A stretch of 64,000 nt of DNA from Carposina sasakii (lineage: Eukaryota; Arthropoda; Insecta; Lepidoptera; Carposinidae). The stretch's first letter is position 1. Each line of letters opens with the position of its first letter. A model generated the notes under the pieces. It was not told where the DNA came from and did not search any database. It was given only the letters and a program-made list of their open reading frames with translations. Shown here one piece after another: positions 17,241 through 28,201 of this stretch. The stretch covers positions 8,122,001 to 8,186,000 of the forward strand of contig CP053167.1 in the NCBI GenBank assembly GCA_014607495.2. Reading direction: 5' to 3'. Made by a program: the position numbers and the translations under genes.

Positions 17241-20200
17241 TTAATCACTTTTGTCGTATTCATTTTCGCTCTCACTATCAGAATTTGATATTGGATAAAG
17301 TCTAATCCATGGTTTTAATTTATCGGCAGAATATACATTTTTATATTTTTTTGATGCAAATCCATCGATACTACTAATCTCATATCGGTCATTACCTAGA
17401 ACTGCCGTAACCTTAAATGGTCCACTATAAGGTGCAATTAATTTATTACTATCGCCTATATTTCTCACCTGCTTCAACACCATTACTAAATCTCCTAACT
17501 TATATTCTTTGGCTGCGCACCTACTTTTATCAAACCTATCTTTCATTGCCTTTTGTTGTTCACTAATAGACGCCAATGCCTGCTCGCGAATATCTTCCAC
17601 GTCACCAGTTGAAATGACACTTTCCGATATATCATGTAAATGACTTTCTGATGGATTTACTGTTTCTCGTCCAAAAACTACTTCGACTGGGCTCCTACCT
17701 ATAGCTTTGTTTAGGGTATTGTTCAAACTCCATTGGACTTTATTTAACGATACATCCCATTCACGATCATCTTTGTCTACGTTTATAGCAGTCATTGAAC
17801 TCAGAATAGAACGATTGTAACGTTCAATTTGCCCGTTAGCACGAGGAGTGGCAACGGCGTTTTTCACATGTTTGATTCCATTAGCATCAATAAATCTCCG
17901 AAATTCCTCCGAAGTAAAGCTTGTGCCTCTATCCGAAACTATTGTCTTAGGCGTCCCAAAGATTCCTATATAATCGTGTAATATACGTATTGTTGTTTTA
18001 GACTTTGTGTTCCTAACAGCTCTTAATACAATGAATTTTGTAAAGGAATCGACAATACCCAGAATGTACGTGTTTCCTAGTTTACTACGCGTGAACGGGC
18101 CTAAATGGTCAATGTGTATACTTTGAAATGGGACAGTAGGCTTCGGTATCGGATTTAGGAACCCTTGTTTTTTACCCGATGGCTGTTTAGCATAAGCGCA
18201 AGATATACACGAACGAACATACTTCTTTGCAAATTGAGTCATGCGTGGAAACCAATAGTCCCGTCGCATTTTCTCAATCGTTTTATCATAGGAAAAGTGG
18301 CCACTTTCGTCATGACACATTTGACATATCTTCCATCTAGCGTCACGCGGTACTGCCCATCTAAGTTCATCGCCTACTCGCCTATATATTTTACCATCCT
18401 TGAGAACATATTTGTTTCTTACATCTTTTGCTTCTTGACAGTTTCGGTCTAGTATGCACTTGATATGCGTAAGTCGGGGATCGCTTAGCTGTACTGTCAT
18501 TAGCGATTGCTTATTTAAGGTTACATTAAAAATTGTAAGTTCGTCAGATTCAATAGCTGGTAAAGGATTCCGACTTAAGCAGTCTGCGTGTTTCATTTGA
18601 GTCCCTGGCCTATATTCCACGCTAAAATCAAAATCCTGTACAAGAAGCCACCAACGAGCTATTCTAGGGACTAAGTCTCGTTTTGTTAAAGTCGTCCTTA
18701 AAGCGTTGCAGTCCGTAATAACCTTAAATGTAATACCCAATAGATATACCCTAAACCGATTCAGAGACATAATTACCGCCAGTGTTTCGAGCTCAAAGGA
18801 ATGCAGATGACGTTCTTCTGAGGTAGTTTGCCTACTGAAATACGCTACAACCTTCAGTGGAGACTTTTCGTTTTCTCTTTGCATTAAGACACCGCCTATT
18901 CCTAGTTGACTGGCATCTGTATGCAGTTCGGTTAAATTGCTAGGGTTATATATAGTTAATACGGGTCTTGTTGTTAAAATTTCTTTGATTTTATTAAAAG
19001 ACTGAGATTGCAGGTCACCCCAAACCCATTTTGCATCAGCTTTAGTTAATGACGTCAACGGTTGTGCTATTGTCGCAAAGTTGCGAGCAAAGCGTCGAAA
19101 AAAACTGGCTAAGCCGATAAATTGGCGTATTTCGTGGACGTTTTTAGGTGTAGGAAAATGTGCAACGGCCTCCGTCTTTTTAATACCTGGACGAACCCCT
19201 TGTTCAGATATTTCGAAACCTAAATAATCTATGGTCTTTTTAAAGAAGTGACACTTTCCCAAATTTAGAGTTAAATTGGCACCCTTCAATAACAATAAGA
19301 TCTGACTCAACTTTTCTATTCCTTCGTTAATATTTTTAGACCCAATGACTATATCGTCCATATATGCGACTACGCCTGGTAAATTGGCGGTTTTTAATAA
19401 TGAGTGAACCATTCGTTGAAATACCGCTGGCGCGTTAGTCAACCCGAACGGCATTCTGTTGTATTCAAAATGTCCGTCTGGAGTGACAAACGCCGTCAGA
19501 TGTTTGGAATCTTTATTCATGGGTATTTGGTGGTATCCCTGACTGAGATCCAACGTGGTAAAATATCGAAGTCCCTGTAGACTATCTATTTGGTCGTCAA
19601 TCAACGGCATGGGATATTTATCTTTGACCGTCTTCCGATTTAACGCCCTGTAATCCACGCACAGTCTAGTATCTCCGTTCTTTTTCGCAACAAGGATTAT
19701 TGGACTGGCATAATCGGATTGAGATTCCTGTACAATTTCATTGGCCAAAAGGTCACTAACAATGTTTTTAACCTTTTCCCTCTCCGATAATGACAGTCTA
19801 TAAGGTCTGTAGGTTACTGGCGAAGTATCATTAAGTTTAATACGCATTTCTGCAATAGACGTTTCACCTAATTCACTCACGGAAAAGGCAAAGCACTCAC
19901 GGTTTTTATTTAATATTTTTAACAAATCATCTTTTATCTGAGAATCCAAATCAGAATCAATATTTAAGTCGGTCATAGTAATTGGAATCGAGTCTGTTTG
20001 GATCCGTCTAACATTGACCATATAATCTTGTTCAATTGCAGGTAAGGGTATTATGTCATTAGGTACTGCCAACCCTCTAGCAATAATTTTATCTTTTTGT
20101 AATAGTAATTCCTTTTTATTTAAGTTTACTACCATCACATTACCTATACCTTCCCTAATAATGTATAAACCCGGTAAAATAAAATATTCGCTGCCGCTAT

Positions 20201-21929
20201 CATATCGGACATCAGATGTTACTGCCAAAATTCCCGTGTATTTGGGGGATGTAATAACGCGTATCATAGTGTCTCCTTTAACAATAAGGTCGTTCTCCAC
20301 TTTAATTAAAACACAATTCGATTTATTTGGGGTAGTTTGATATAGTGTAAGAATTTTATCGGTTTTATAAACTCTTATTGAAGTATTTTCTGTTAATGTT
20401 TGTCCAATTAGTATGTCAGCAGGTAGAAGAGAGCGAGGTACTATATACGCCGTTACTACAGCATCAACAAAATCTATTATTATATGAACCTCGACTTTTC
20501 CCGATGGAATTATTACACTATTACCAAACCCTTTTAATTTCGGCATGTTCTCAGTGTGGATTTTTAATTGCGTACCTGTACACTTATTATCACTTATTAA
20601 CGTACATTCACTTCCGAAATCGACATAAGCATCCATAATAACATTGTTAACAATAACAGATTTAAAATACTTTTTATTACTACTTTCGGTCTCTTCAATC
20701 TTCCTTACATTTTTTGTCACAGGCACTAAATCAGTATTATTTGACGTGCCCTGGTTTGTGTTACCAGATGAATTAACATTGAATTTACAATTAGTAATTA
20801 AATGACCATACTGACGACACTTTCTACATTTAAGAATTTCCTTCTTGCAATTGTTTACTGTATGTCCTACCTCACCACAATTGTAACAGGTAATATTTTG
20901 CAAGGGCCTTCTGTTACTGCTATCTGAGTAACTCCTTTTGGGAGCTGTATCTGTTACGTCGCGAGTGTCTATAAACGGCCGTCGAGGGGTGGACGTATCT
21001 ATATTCCGGTTTGTAATATTTCGGAAATAGTCAAGAACTTGTTCCGGTTGCTCGTAATGAGAACCCTGAACATTTAACCTTATATTATTATCGAATATAC
21101 CGTGCGTAATGCAGTCAACTGCGTGACGACCAACCAGTTTACAGCGATTAACCAACATAATTTTGTCATAATAATATTCTACTAAAGTCTCATTGCGCCT
21201 ACTTTTCCTATTAAGCATTTCGGTCAACAAGTCACCATAGTTATACTCACAAGGAAAAGCCTTCAATAATTTCTGCTGCCATTCTGCCCAACTATATTTT
21301 ACGCTGGTAAGTCCATCATACCATTTCTTTGCAAGTCCTGTTAATTTGGGCAAAGCATAAAATATAGTTTGGCGTTCGTTCCACCCGTATATTTCGGCAG
21401 ACTCATTAATTTTGGTGAGCCAATCTTTCATTGATTGGATCCTAGACTTCGGATCAAATTCAGTTAAAACATTTTGAGCACCATGAATTAAAGCAGGCGA
21501 CGATGACGATACTCCCTCACGAGATCCCTTATTTTGTAACACTGTTAATAATGAATCAAGTATCCTACTGTCTGTCGATGTGAAAGGTAAATCGGTATTT
21601 CGGGTTCGGCGAGATGAACAAATCGGGGAGACATTCGGCGAGCGGCGGCGGCGCTTAGATCTGCGTAGGCGTCTGCCTCGTGAACGACGACAATGACGAC
21701 GAGACGGCTCGTCCGAACTTGAAGTTGAATCACTACTACTGCTATACCTTTTAGACCTAACACGTCTGCGTTTAGGATTAGGAGAAGTCGAAGTAGAACT
21801 ACTACTAGGAGATGTATAGGTACGATCTCTACGCTTCTTAGACCTACCTCCAGTATTATTCCGTTTTATGTCGTTTTCAGGGTTAATACTACTGACAATA
21901 TGTAAAGGGGGTGTATGTCGATCACTCAT
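17241..21929 (-). CDS. Gag-Pol polyprotein of a Ty3/Gypsy retrotransposon
   Basis: One continuous frame of 1,562 codons encodes, in order: a basic Arg/Ser-rich N-terminus (about 25-110), a retrotransposon gag domain (about 160-305, KKWYDGL, SWAEWQQKLL), two CCHC zinc knuckles (C348-C361 and C368-C381), an aspartic protease with DFGS at 437-440, a reverse transcriptase (about 700-900; D794 in LDLSQGYHQ, YMDD 856-859), RNase H (D1005, the ELETL glutamate, D1073, D1116) and an integrase with HHCC zinc finger (H1206, H1211, C1241, C1244) and catalytic D1274, D1333, E1369. The order PR-RT-RH-IN is that of Ty3/Gypsy. There is no envelope frame and no chromodomain; the tail is acidic and serine-rich. 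Gag and pol need no frameshift here. DFG in place of the usual DTG/DSG at the protease is notable. All other catalytic residues are present, so the protein may be functional. I do not assign a named lineage. Confidence 0.96.
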   Translation of the reverse strand: MSDRHTPPLHIVSSINPENDIKRNNTGGRSKKRRDRTYTSPSSSSTSTSPNPKRRRVRSKRYSSSSDSTSSSDEPSRRHCRRSRGRRLRRSKRRRRSPNVSPICSSRRTRNTDLPFTSTDSRILDSLLTVLQNKGSREGVSSSSPALIHGAQNVLTEFDPKSRIQSMKDWLTKINESAEIYGWNERQTIFYALPKLTGLAKKWYDGLTSVKYSWAEWQQKLLKAFPCEYNYGDLLTEMLNRKSRRNETLVEYYYDKIMLVNRCKLVGRHAVDCITHGIFDNNIRLNVQGSHYEQPEQVLDYFRNITNRNIDTSTPRRPFIDTRDVTDTAPKRSYSDSSNRRPLQNITCYNCGEVGHTVNNCKKEILKCRKCRQYGHLITNCKFNVNSSGNTNQGTSNNTDLVPVTKNVRKIEETESSNKKYFKSVIVNNVIMDAYVDFGSECTLISDNKCTGTQLKIHTENMPKLKGFGNSVIIPSGKVEVHIIIDFVDAVVTAYIVPRSLLPADILIGQTLTENTSIRVYKTDKILTLYQTTPNKSNCVLIKVENDLIVKGDTMIRVITSPKYTGILAVTSDVRYDSGSEYFILPGLYIIREGIGNVMVVNLNKKELLLQKDKIIARGLAVPNDIIPLPAIEQDYMVNVRRIQTDSIPITMTDLNIDSDLDSQIKDDLLKILNKNRECFAFSVSELGETSIAEMRIKLNDTSPVTYRPYRLSLSEREKVKNIVSDLLANEIVQESQSDYASPIILVAKKNGDTRLCVDYRALNRKTVKDKYPMPLIDDQIDSLQGLRYFTTLDLSQGYHQIPMNKDSKHLTAFVTPDGHFEYNRMPFGLTNAPAVFQRMVHSLLKTANLPGVVAYMDDIVIGSKNINEGIEKLSQILLLLKGANLTLNLGKCHFFKKTIDYLGFEISEQGVRPGIKKTEAVAHFPTPKNVHEIRQFIGLASFFRRFARNFATIAQPLTSLTKADAKWVWGDLQSQSFNKIKEILTTRPVLTIYNPSNLTELHTDASQLGIGGVLMQRENEKSPLKVVAYFSRQTTSEERHLHSFELETLAVIMSLNRFRVYLLGITFKVITDCNALRTTLTKRDLVPRIARWWLLVQDFDFSVEYRPGTQMKHADCLSRNPLPAIESDELTIFNVTLNKQSLMTVQLSDPRLTHIKCILDRNCQEAKDVRNKYVLKDGKIYRRVGDELRWAVPRDARWKICQMCHDESGHFSYDKTIEKMRRDYWFPRMTQFAKKYVRSCISCAYAKQPSGKKQGFLNPIPKPTVPFQSIHIDHLGPFTRSKLGNTYILGIVDSFTKFIVLRAVRNTKSKTTIRILHDYIGIFGTPKTIVSDRGTSFTSEEFRRFIDANGIKHVKNAVATPRANGQIERYNRSILSSMTAINVDKDDREWDVSLNKVQWSLNNTLNKAIGRSPVEVVFGRETVNPSESHLHDISESVISTGDVEDIREQALASISEQQKAMKDRFDKSRCAAKEYKLGDLVMVLKQVRNIGDSNKLIAPYSGPFKVTAVLGNDRYEISSIDGFASKKYKNVYSADKLKPWIRLYPISNSDSESENEYDKSD

Positions 21930-22541
21930 AGCTAGTTAATAGTAGAGGAAAAAGAATGTAGTACAGGATAGGTAAAGGAAATATTGCTGAAAATAATTAT
22001 TTTGATAAGTAAATGTACAAAAGGTTCATCAAAATATCATATACTGCCTATGCAAATTATTCAGATTATCTCCTGGCATACCTACATGCATGGAAAAATA
22101 TCACAGTATCACAGTGTAATGTAATCCAGTTTTTTTATTAATTCTTATTCTTTATTGCACATTAACAAAAAGAAATATGGCATACAACATTAAAGAAGAG
22201 ATGCATGTACAATTTTTTTAAATGTATTATGTGGGTAGTTATTAATAATAGTGCTCTAAACTTATTCCGTGTATCTATTTAGTAATATAATAGTAAAAGT
22301 CTCAATATGATGGGAAGCAAAAATATATATATATATATATTAAGAAATACAACACATAGAATACAGATTTGCATTTAAAAAACCCTTAAAAAGTCGGATG
22401 GAATGCATAAAGTAAGTACCTTAATTATGTACTGCTAATCGATTTCACAAAACTAGATATGACTGAATAATGATTATACATACCTCTTTCCAGCAAATTA
22501 TACCTTTGTGGGCCAAATTATGCGCACTTACCACTTCTGAT
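21930..22541 (-). other. 5' leader of the Gypsy element
   Basis: This runs from the end of the 5' LTR to the gag ATG, about 612 bp, and is AT-rich with a TA run near 22325. Directly after the LTR the minus strand reads ATCAGAAGTGGTAAG. It shares TCAGAAGTGG with the tRNA-Leu-type primer site at 6505-6525 but lacks the leading TGGTG. The primer is therefore uncertain, possibly an internal part of the same tRNA. 22133-22190 looks like a LINE tail (TTATTCTTTATTGCACA) and may be captured sequence. Confidence 0.6.
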
Positions 22542-22714
22542 CTAATAAAAACCCAACCAAACTTGCTAAAACACTTTTATTAATTTTTCGATAACAGAGC
22601 AACCGTCTAGGTTCAATTCAAAGATTTCAGTGAAGTCTCTGTGTTGCCACATATTACCACAAAAAATAAAAATATATATTTTTTATTATTTTTAAATCTA
22701 GTGATAATCTAACA
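22542..22714 (-). repeat. 5' LTR of the Gypsy element
   Basis: Same sequence as 15781-15953. In element orientation it is followed by the leader and the gag start. Confidence 0.88.
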
Positions 22715-23178
22715 CTGCTTTGATTTAACTCTCTTCCTATAGATTCCCAAAGCTCATTTTTGAGGACAGTGTTTTTATACTGTTTATGGCCGAAATCGTA
22801 CAAACATACGTGAGCACGAACACATTCGATAAGTTATTCAACGTTCATATTTGTAAAAAAAATACAAAATCGCATTCACGCTTCGTCCCGTCCGACGGGA
22901 CGTGCTCACGCTCCGCCGGCAGTGTGAACTATTACATACGTAACCATACAACACAAAGTATCCGCACCCCGCCCGCGCCACGCTCAGGTCCCGACCCGTC
23001 GCTTCTGACTTGTTTTCCCGCTCGGCGTGGCAGCGGCGGGACGCGACGGTTACCGTCGCGCTGGGCGGGACGGCTTTATGTGGCGTCTTCTATAGTATCT
23101 AATACATTACAACTGCTCAGCGTCGCGTCGCCGTCCCGTCACACCGCGCCCCGCCCGCTGTCTGGCGAGACCTTTAGT

Positions 23179-24000
23179 CGTGGGCGGCCGCTAGTCACCA
23201 ATAAGTCAGTTTATGAATATGACACGAAAAGGAAAGGAAGTGCGTCATTTGCAAACAGATCTACTTCTGTATGCACAAAAAAAACATAAACACATTGCAT
23301 CATGAAAAAATGCAGTTGCGTCTCTGTCTTTTCTGGAAACTTCGATTTGTGTTAACATTTGGTTTCCAGTACATCACTGTACGGATAGAATGAATTTCAT
23401 GTAACTACCTACAAGAAGGCTGTTAAGCCGATCGTTTCGATGATGAACTGCTATCGATTCGAACGAAAAATATTGTTACTTTGTCTTAACACTAGTAGTT
23501 TTAGCATAGTAGGTATGTATGCATGTTTTTTTCATAGTAGGTACTCGTACCATAATGCAGAAATTGCCTTGGTTACCTTTAATAATAATAAAATTCTTTA
23601 TTGCACATTTAAACAGTGTACATGGGCGAACTTAATGCTATGTAGCATTCTCTACCAGTTAACCACTATTTCTGTCGAGAATGTGTAGGTAGTGCAATGG
23701 AGCAAAAACAAATTGAAAATAAAAATAAAAATTATGGATAGGTAAGTACATAAACATAAATATTAAAGTACAAATTTTAAAAAGCAAATGGAAAATAAAA
23801 ATATCGATACATAAACCGGTTATACGATAAACTGGTTCTGGACTCTCATGTAGTGCTCAGTTACTCTCGACTTGAATACTTTTGGTTATTTACTAGATAC
23901 TATTCCAGATGTATTTTCCTTGAACTGTCAAATCATATCAAAGTACAATAGACATCGTTTCGCATTGATGTTCATTATCTTTTAAAAGTGGTTAAGCTTA
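23179..24000. other. Unassigned sequence with a LINE-tail segment
   Basis: TAATAATAATAAAATTCTTT followed by ATTGCAC near 23580 is the reverse complement of a typical LINE 3' end with polyadenylation signal. No coding frame has support. Confidence 0.4.
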
Positions 24001-24060
24001 AGTTTCCTAGGATAGCGGTGCAGTCTTATAGCGGTCAATAACAAATGATGTTACTTCGTC
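24001..24060. repeat. Single end related to the 11322-11821 MITE
   Basis: GTTTCCTAGGATAGCGGTGC closely matches the terminus of the element at 11322-11821. No partner end was found nearby, so this is a solo or decayed copy. Confidence 0.5.
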
Positions 24061-24914
24061 TAAGCCTGCGTAGCACAAATAAATGGAACAATATTGCAAA
24101 CCTTTAAATAGCTATTCTGAGAGCACGTTTTGGAGCTCAAATTGAGTGTTTAGGTACTAACAACAGAGCGTCCCAAACGGGACGAGTTAAGTCTCCTGCC
24201 TACACCATGAAAGGGCAAAGAGGAGATAATATAGGTATGTTAAAAACAGTAATTAATAATACAAATTGTCAATGTAAACCGCGATATGAACCAAACACTA
24301 GTTAACATTTGCCTCAAACAGCTCGTCTCCTGCGCAACACTACATTCAATCAACAAATATGTATTACCAGGTTAAAATTCTGAAAATGCTGCATACTTAG
24401 TTTATTTATTTCTTTATTCAATTACAAAATCATAAAACTAGATAAACTAGTTCTACCTAAGGGGTGTGGTTAGGTTAGGGTTAGATTAGTAGACAGCAGG
24501 GCATAATTAATTCACTGCTTAAGCGTTGGCAATCCCTAAAAAATAATGGTAAGTGCAGGTAAATGATGAAACGTTGCTAAGCCACCTCCCCTTTGTACCT
24601 ACTTCCTCCATGCCTGCGACCCAGTTAGCGATTCTCCTGGGAGACATTACGTCAGCAGGGTTTAAGGAATCTGCTGAGAAGACCAAGATTTGTTTTCAAG
24701 TATAACACGGTTATTATCCGGGGTATAAAGCAACTTGGGATTAATGGGAATTTGTAGAAAGCCATGCTTGTTAAGGCACAACCGGCAGGCAGATTGCATA
24801 TCTCCGATATCAAAGCAAATAGTCGGTATAATAAAAGAAACAAAAGAACCACATAAATATATTTAAGGCCATTTATTTATTTAATGTTGTGTTGTGCTAG
24901 GGCTTTACTAAAAT
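24061..24914. other. Unassigned intergenic sequence
   Basis: No gene seen. A GGTTAGGGTTAG stretch near 24472 is too short to be meaningful. Confidence 0.4.
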
Positions 24915-25060
24915 TCATCAGCGGCATCGTCTTCTGTGCATATTGTGGTAAAAACAATGAGCTAGTAACTTTCACTGACCTTTAACATCTGATCACGCTA
25001 GGCCGGCGCTGGAAATCTGATGCAGTTCTGGCTACTATCATGGAAACACAGCAGTCTATC
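24915..25060 (+). repeat. Dispersed repeat family A, decayed copy
   Basis: AACAATGAGCTAGTAACTTT, CACTGACC, TTAACATCTGATCACGCTAG and GCAGTTCTGGCTA follow the family order with many substitutions. Confidence 0.55.
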
Positions 25061-26097
25061 TAAATCTTCATGTTTTACTAAGAGAACATTGTAATTTGTT
25101 TAATAATTAATTAAGTACACTATTAAAGGCAGCGACCTTAAAAGACCCTGACCAGTTATTATCCCTTCAAGATTGACGTCACGGTTAATACAAAACTTAT
25201 TTATTTATAGTTTATGTCTCGTGGGAAATTCAAGCTACGATACACAATTTTCGCATCACGGTTTCACCCTGTACCAACTATTATACTTATTTCAGTACTG
25301 AATAGTCCCTAGACGCAGGCGCTGGTCTGTTTGTACTTCTAACAGTTTTATATATTTTATTTAGTTCCATGAAAAGCTGAGGGACTTAGGCAGACCCAGT
25401 TACAGCATTATTACTGGCATCAATGATTAATATATTAACACGTCACTTGACCTAAGATCGACACATTGCTCGTTCAATGTATGAAAAAAGCTCTCAAAAT
25501 AAATCAATCGAAGGCCATTAACATATTTATTTTAGTTAATGTATTATGACAATAAAAAATTCTACACTTTAACCGCCCATCTTCCGCAGCCTACATTAAA
25601 AAAATATCATCTTTTCTAATGCGATATGTCAAAGTATAAAAAATTACATTCAATATCTTCGAAATTGCTAGCGACTCCAACCTATAAGCTTAAAGAAATA
25701 TATTGCGCGGAACCCTCGTCGAAACGTCAATTATTTCTCTAAGCAAGTAACGATGGCGTGACGTGGGCAACGCCGAGGAAACCATATCAAAAATACCCGC
25801 GACTGAGAGAAGTTAAAAACATTGTACAGATGTTCAAGATTAATAATGGGCTTCGCACTACATAGCGTTATTCATTAAGCAATTTAGTTTAAAAACACTC
25901 AAAACTTTTAACTATCATAAATATCTCTTATCTTATCATAAACAAATAAAATCGATGTCATTGCTAAGAAAAGCAAATTAGCAACACATGAAGTTCATGA
26001 GTATTATTTACCTTATTTACGTAAATTTAGAAATATTGGGCTGAAATAAATAAGAAAACAGTATCAAAACCTTAAGGTGACAATTCTGCCAACAATG
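25061..26097. other. Unassigned intergenic sequence
   Basis: AT-rich; no coding, RNA or repeat feature supported. Confidence 0.4.
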
Positions 26098-26277
26098 TAG
26101 CTACCATTTTGTGGTCAATTCTGACCGCCCCACACTTAATCCTAAAATTAAAAATTTTCATGTCTGTCCCTCTCAATTCTTAATCTAAATAGCTTAGACA
26201 GAAACGGACCGGTAGGGCTAACTTTAAGTTTAGGTTTAAGTGATACGGTCAGAATCGACTACAATGCTAGCTAATCA
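26098..26277. repeat. Small inverted-repeat element (putative MITE)
   Basis: The left end TAGCTACCATTTTGTGGTCA plus ATTCTGACCG is matched inverted at 26247-26276 (TAGCTAGCATTGTAGTCG plus ATTCTGACCG). A third, lone copy of TGTGGTCGATTCTGACC occurs at 26690-26706 beside the next SINE. Small size and imperfect arms make this tentative. Confidence 0.45.
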
Positions 26278-26707
26278 GATCATGATCAATCGATCACGCC
26301 AAAAATGGAGATGTAAGAGTGTCCAAAAAGCTGCTACAAAAAGAAACTATCACAAATCTTGTACTAATACGAGTAATCCAGTAGCACTGCAATATGCCGG
26401 CTTACAATTCAATCAACTCCACCCTTACAGCCATCATGTGTTGAAAAGAATGAGCCGATCTCGTGCCGACACATGCAAATTAATTCCTGGCCACGGCCAC
26501 TTTTAATCCCAAGTTATGAAATTGTTTCGTGAAATGTTGATACGGACGAATTTGTCGTGCAACTTTTTGTTTTAGCATCGAATTTTGTTAATAATTCACA
26601 CAAGTGTTCACTATGCCATAGGCTGCCTAGGCTAATACAAAAATATCTAAACATTGTTTAAGTTAAACTAGCCTAACTTTGACAGTATTGTGGTCGATTC
26701 TGACCAT

Positions 26708-26965
26708 CGACGGCCGACTGGTCTAGTAGGTAGTGACCCTGCCTGCGACGCCATTCGTCCTGGGTTCGAATCCCGGTAGGTGCAAACATTGATATGATGA
26801 ATATCAATGTTTGTTTCCGAGTCATGGATGTTTCTATACTTATCTATGTATTTATATACCGTTGCTTAGTACCCACGACACAAGACCTTAGGGATCTTAG
26901 TGTGGGACTAGGTTAATGTGTTGTGTAGTGTGTGAATATTTATTTATTATATTATTATTTATACT
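26708..26965 (+). repeat. tRNA-derived SINE, family 1, full-length copy
   Basis: A box TGGTCTAGTAGG at 26719-26730 and B box GGTTCGAATCC at 26763-26773 lie 32 bases apart, followed by the body (ATCAATGTTTGTTTCCGAG, TATATACCGTTGCTTAGTAC, GACCTTAGGGATCTTAG) and a tail rich in TTTATTTATTATA. It is the best reference copy in the window for the inverted copies at 3231-3425 and 4330-4548. Confidence 0.9.
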
Positions 26966-28103
26966 TACATAAACTTTTTGCCCTACGTGTCTTTCTATAT
27001 CAGCCATTTACATAAAGAATAATTAATGAAAGAGATCACACGATGGCATATATTTTTTATTACTAAAGTAATGCGTTAAAACGCTAAAAACTCTGTCCTA
27101 TCTTGGCACTAAGATTTGTGACACTCCAATCGGGTTATAAAATCCAAATATCTAGATGTCTCGACTTTAGAGCTCAGCCTTTTCATAATGTCACGTGTAA
27201 TCAAATGGCTTGCCATCACTCTAAAGTTAATCTCTATAAACCACCGCAATCCGATTCATAACTGTAAAGATAATTTACAATACTACTTGTTCATGCCACA
27301 AATCTAAATTCAGTAATAGAGCACAAATAAGCAATTTGCAGGCTATTTCGTTTCTCGAAGATAATTCAATTCCTAATGTTTCTATAACTGTAGTTTGAGA
27401 GCACCACGAGGTAATATAATAGCGAAGTGGGTCGAGATAGCAACACTGAATGGCCACAGACGTGATTCAAAAATCGAGATCGGGTACCGCCCGTACCGGT
27501 TTCGAATGAGAAACGAACTTTTTGTGTAGAACCGAGAAATTCTTTATGCTGCCAATGGTTTATGGAAACTGGGTGTAAGCAAGCCTAGTAAAACTACGCA
27601 ACTGAGTATTAAAAGGGGCAAATTAATAAAACGTTATCAGAATGTGCAAGAATTTTATCATAGGATCTGTAACGACTGCTCACGTGATGTTTCGTTCGAG
27701 ATATACCTACCTATGCATGTCTTTGATAATTATTATTATAAAGAGCTTGAGTTGAATCGTACTTGAGTTGTTCTGTTTTTCTTTTAATGTGAAAAAAATC
27801 AAGGGACAACTTAAGCGTTAGTCCACAAAAAAAAATATTCGCCCTGCGCAAGAGCAGCATATAAAACCAAAAGTGACGCTTACTGGCCGTCTGCTAAACT
27901 ACATCAAGTGACGTCACAACGAGAGAAAACGAGAGGTCACCATCGGCAATGAGCGTTTATGTTGATCTTTCCGACGAGCATGACTCAGACGAGTCGGGGC
28001 ACAATGACCCGTGCCACGACCGTGAAGGCACTGCTAAAAAGAGATGGTCTACCAACGTCTTTTTATCCGTCTGCGACAGAACGAGGGTTATGTTGATGAG
28101 GGT
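26966..28103. other. Unassigned intergenic sequence
   Basis: No supported gene. The overlapping frames near 27950-28200 on both strands come from a LINE fragment (next entry) and its flank. Confidence 0.4.
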
Positions 28104-28201
28104 TATGACGCCTTTCAGCCACCGGAACAGGCCGGATTTCGCAAAGGCTACAGCACCGTGGACCACATCCATACTGTACGGCAGGTTATACAGAAGTTGT
28201 T
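28104..28201 (+). pseudogene. RTE-like LINE reverse transcriptase fragment
   Basis: The short stretch FQPPEQAGFRKGYSTVDHIH, followed by TVRQVIQK, is the conserved EQAGFR...TxDHI segment of RTE-type reverse transcriptases, between the fingers and the first catalytic aspartate. Only about 30 residues remain, without any catalytic residue. Confidence 0.75.

Larger units (their letters stand above)
15781..22713 (-). mobile_element. Ty3/Gypsy LTR retrotransposon, structurally complete
   Basis: Identical 173-bp direct repeats at 15781-15953 and 22542-22714 bound a 5' leader of about 0.6 kb, an unbroken gag-pol frame, and a 3' region of about 1.3 kb holding a minisatellite. ACTG occurs just outside both ends (15777-15780 and 22714-22717) and is a good candidate target duplication. 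If so, the LTR runs from CTAATAAAA to CTAAC and lacks canonical TG/CA termini. Zero differences between the LTRs by eye imply a recent insertion. No polypurine tract is obvious before the 3' LTR. Confidence 0.92.
15508..23178. mobile_element. G+C-rich TIR element split by the Gypsy retrotransposon
   Basis: The left end (15508 onward: ACTAAAGGTCTCGCCAGAC, then AGCGGGCGGGGCG, GACGGGACGGCGACG) is repeated inverted at the right end (to 23178) over about 65 bases with a few mismatches. Without the nested retroelement it would be about 730 bp. The internal DNA has many GGGACGG/CCGTCCC words and no transposase. TA immediately inside the outermost bases could be the target duplication, but the outer boundary is uncertain. 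Confidence 0.75.

Noticed and set aside
22786..23289. Forward frame of 167 codons
   Set aside because: It covers the G+C-rich inverted end of a TIR element where stops are rare; no domain.
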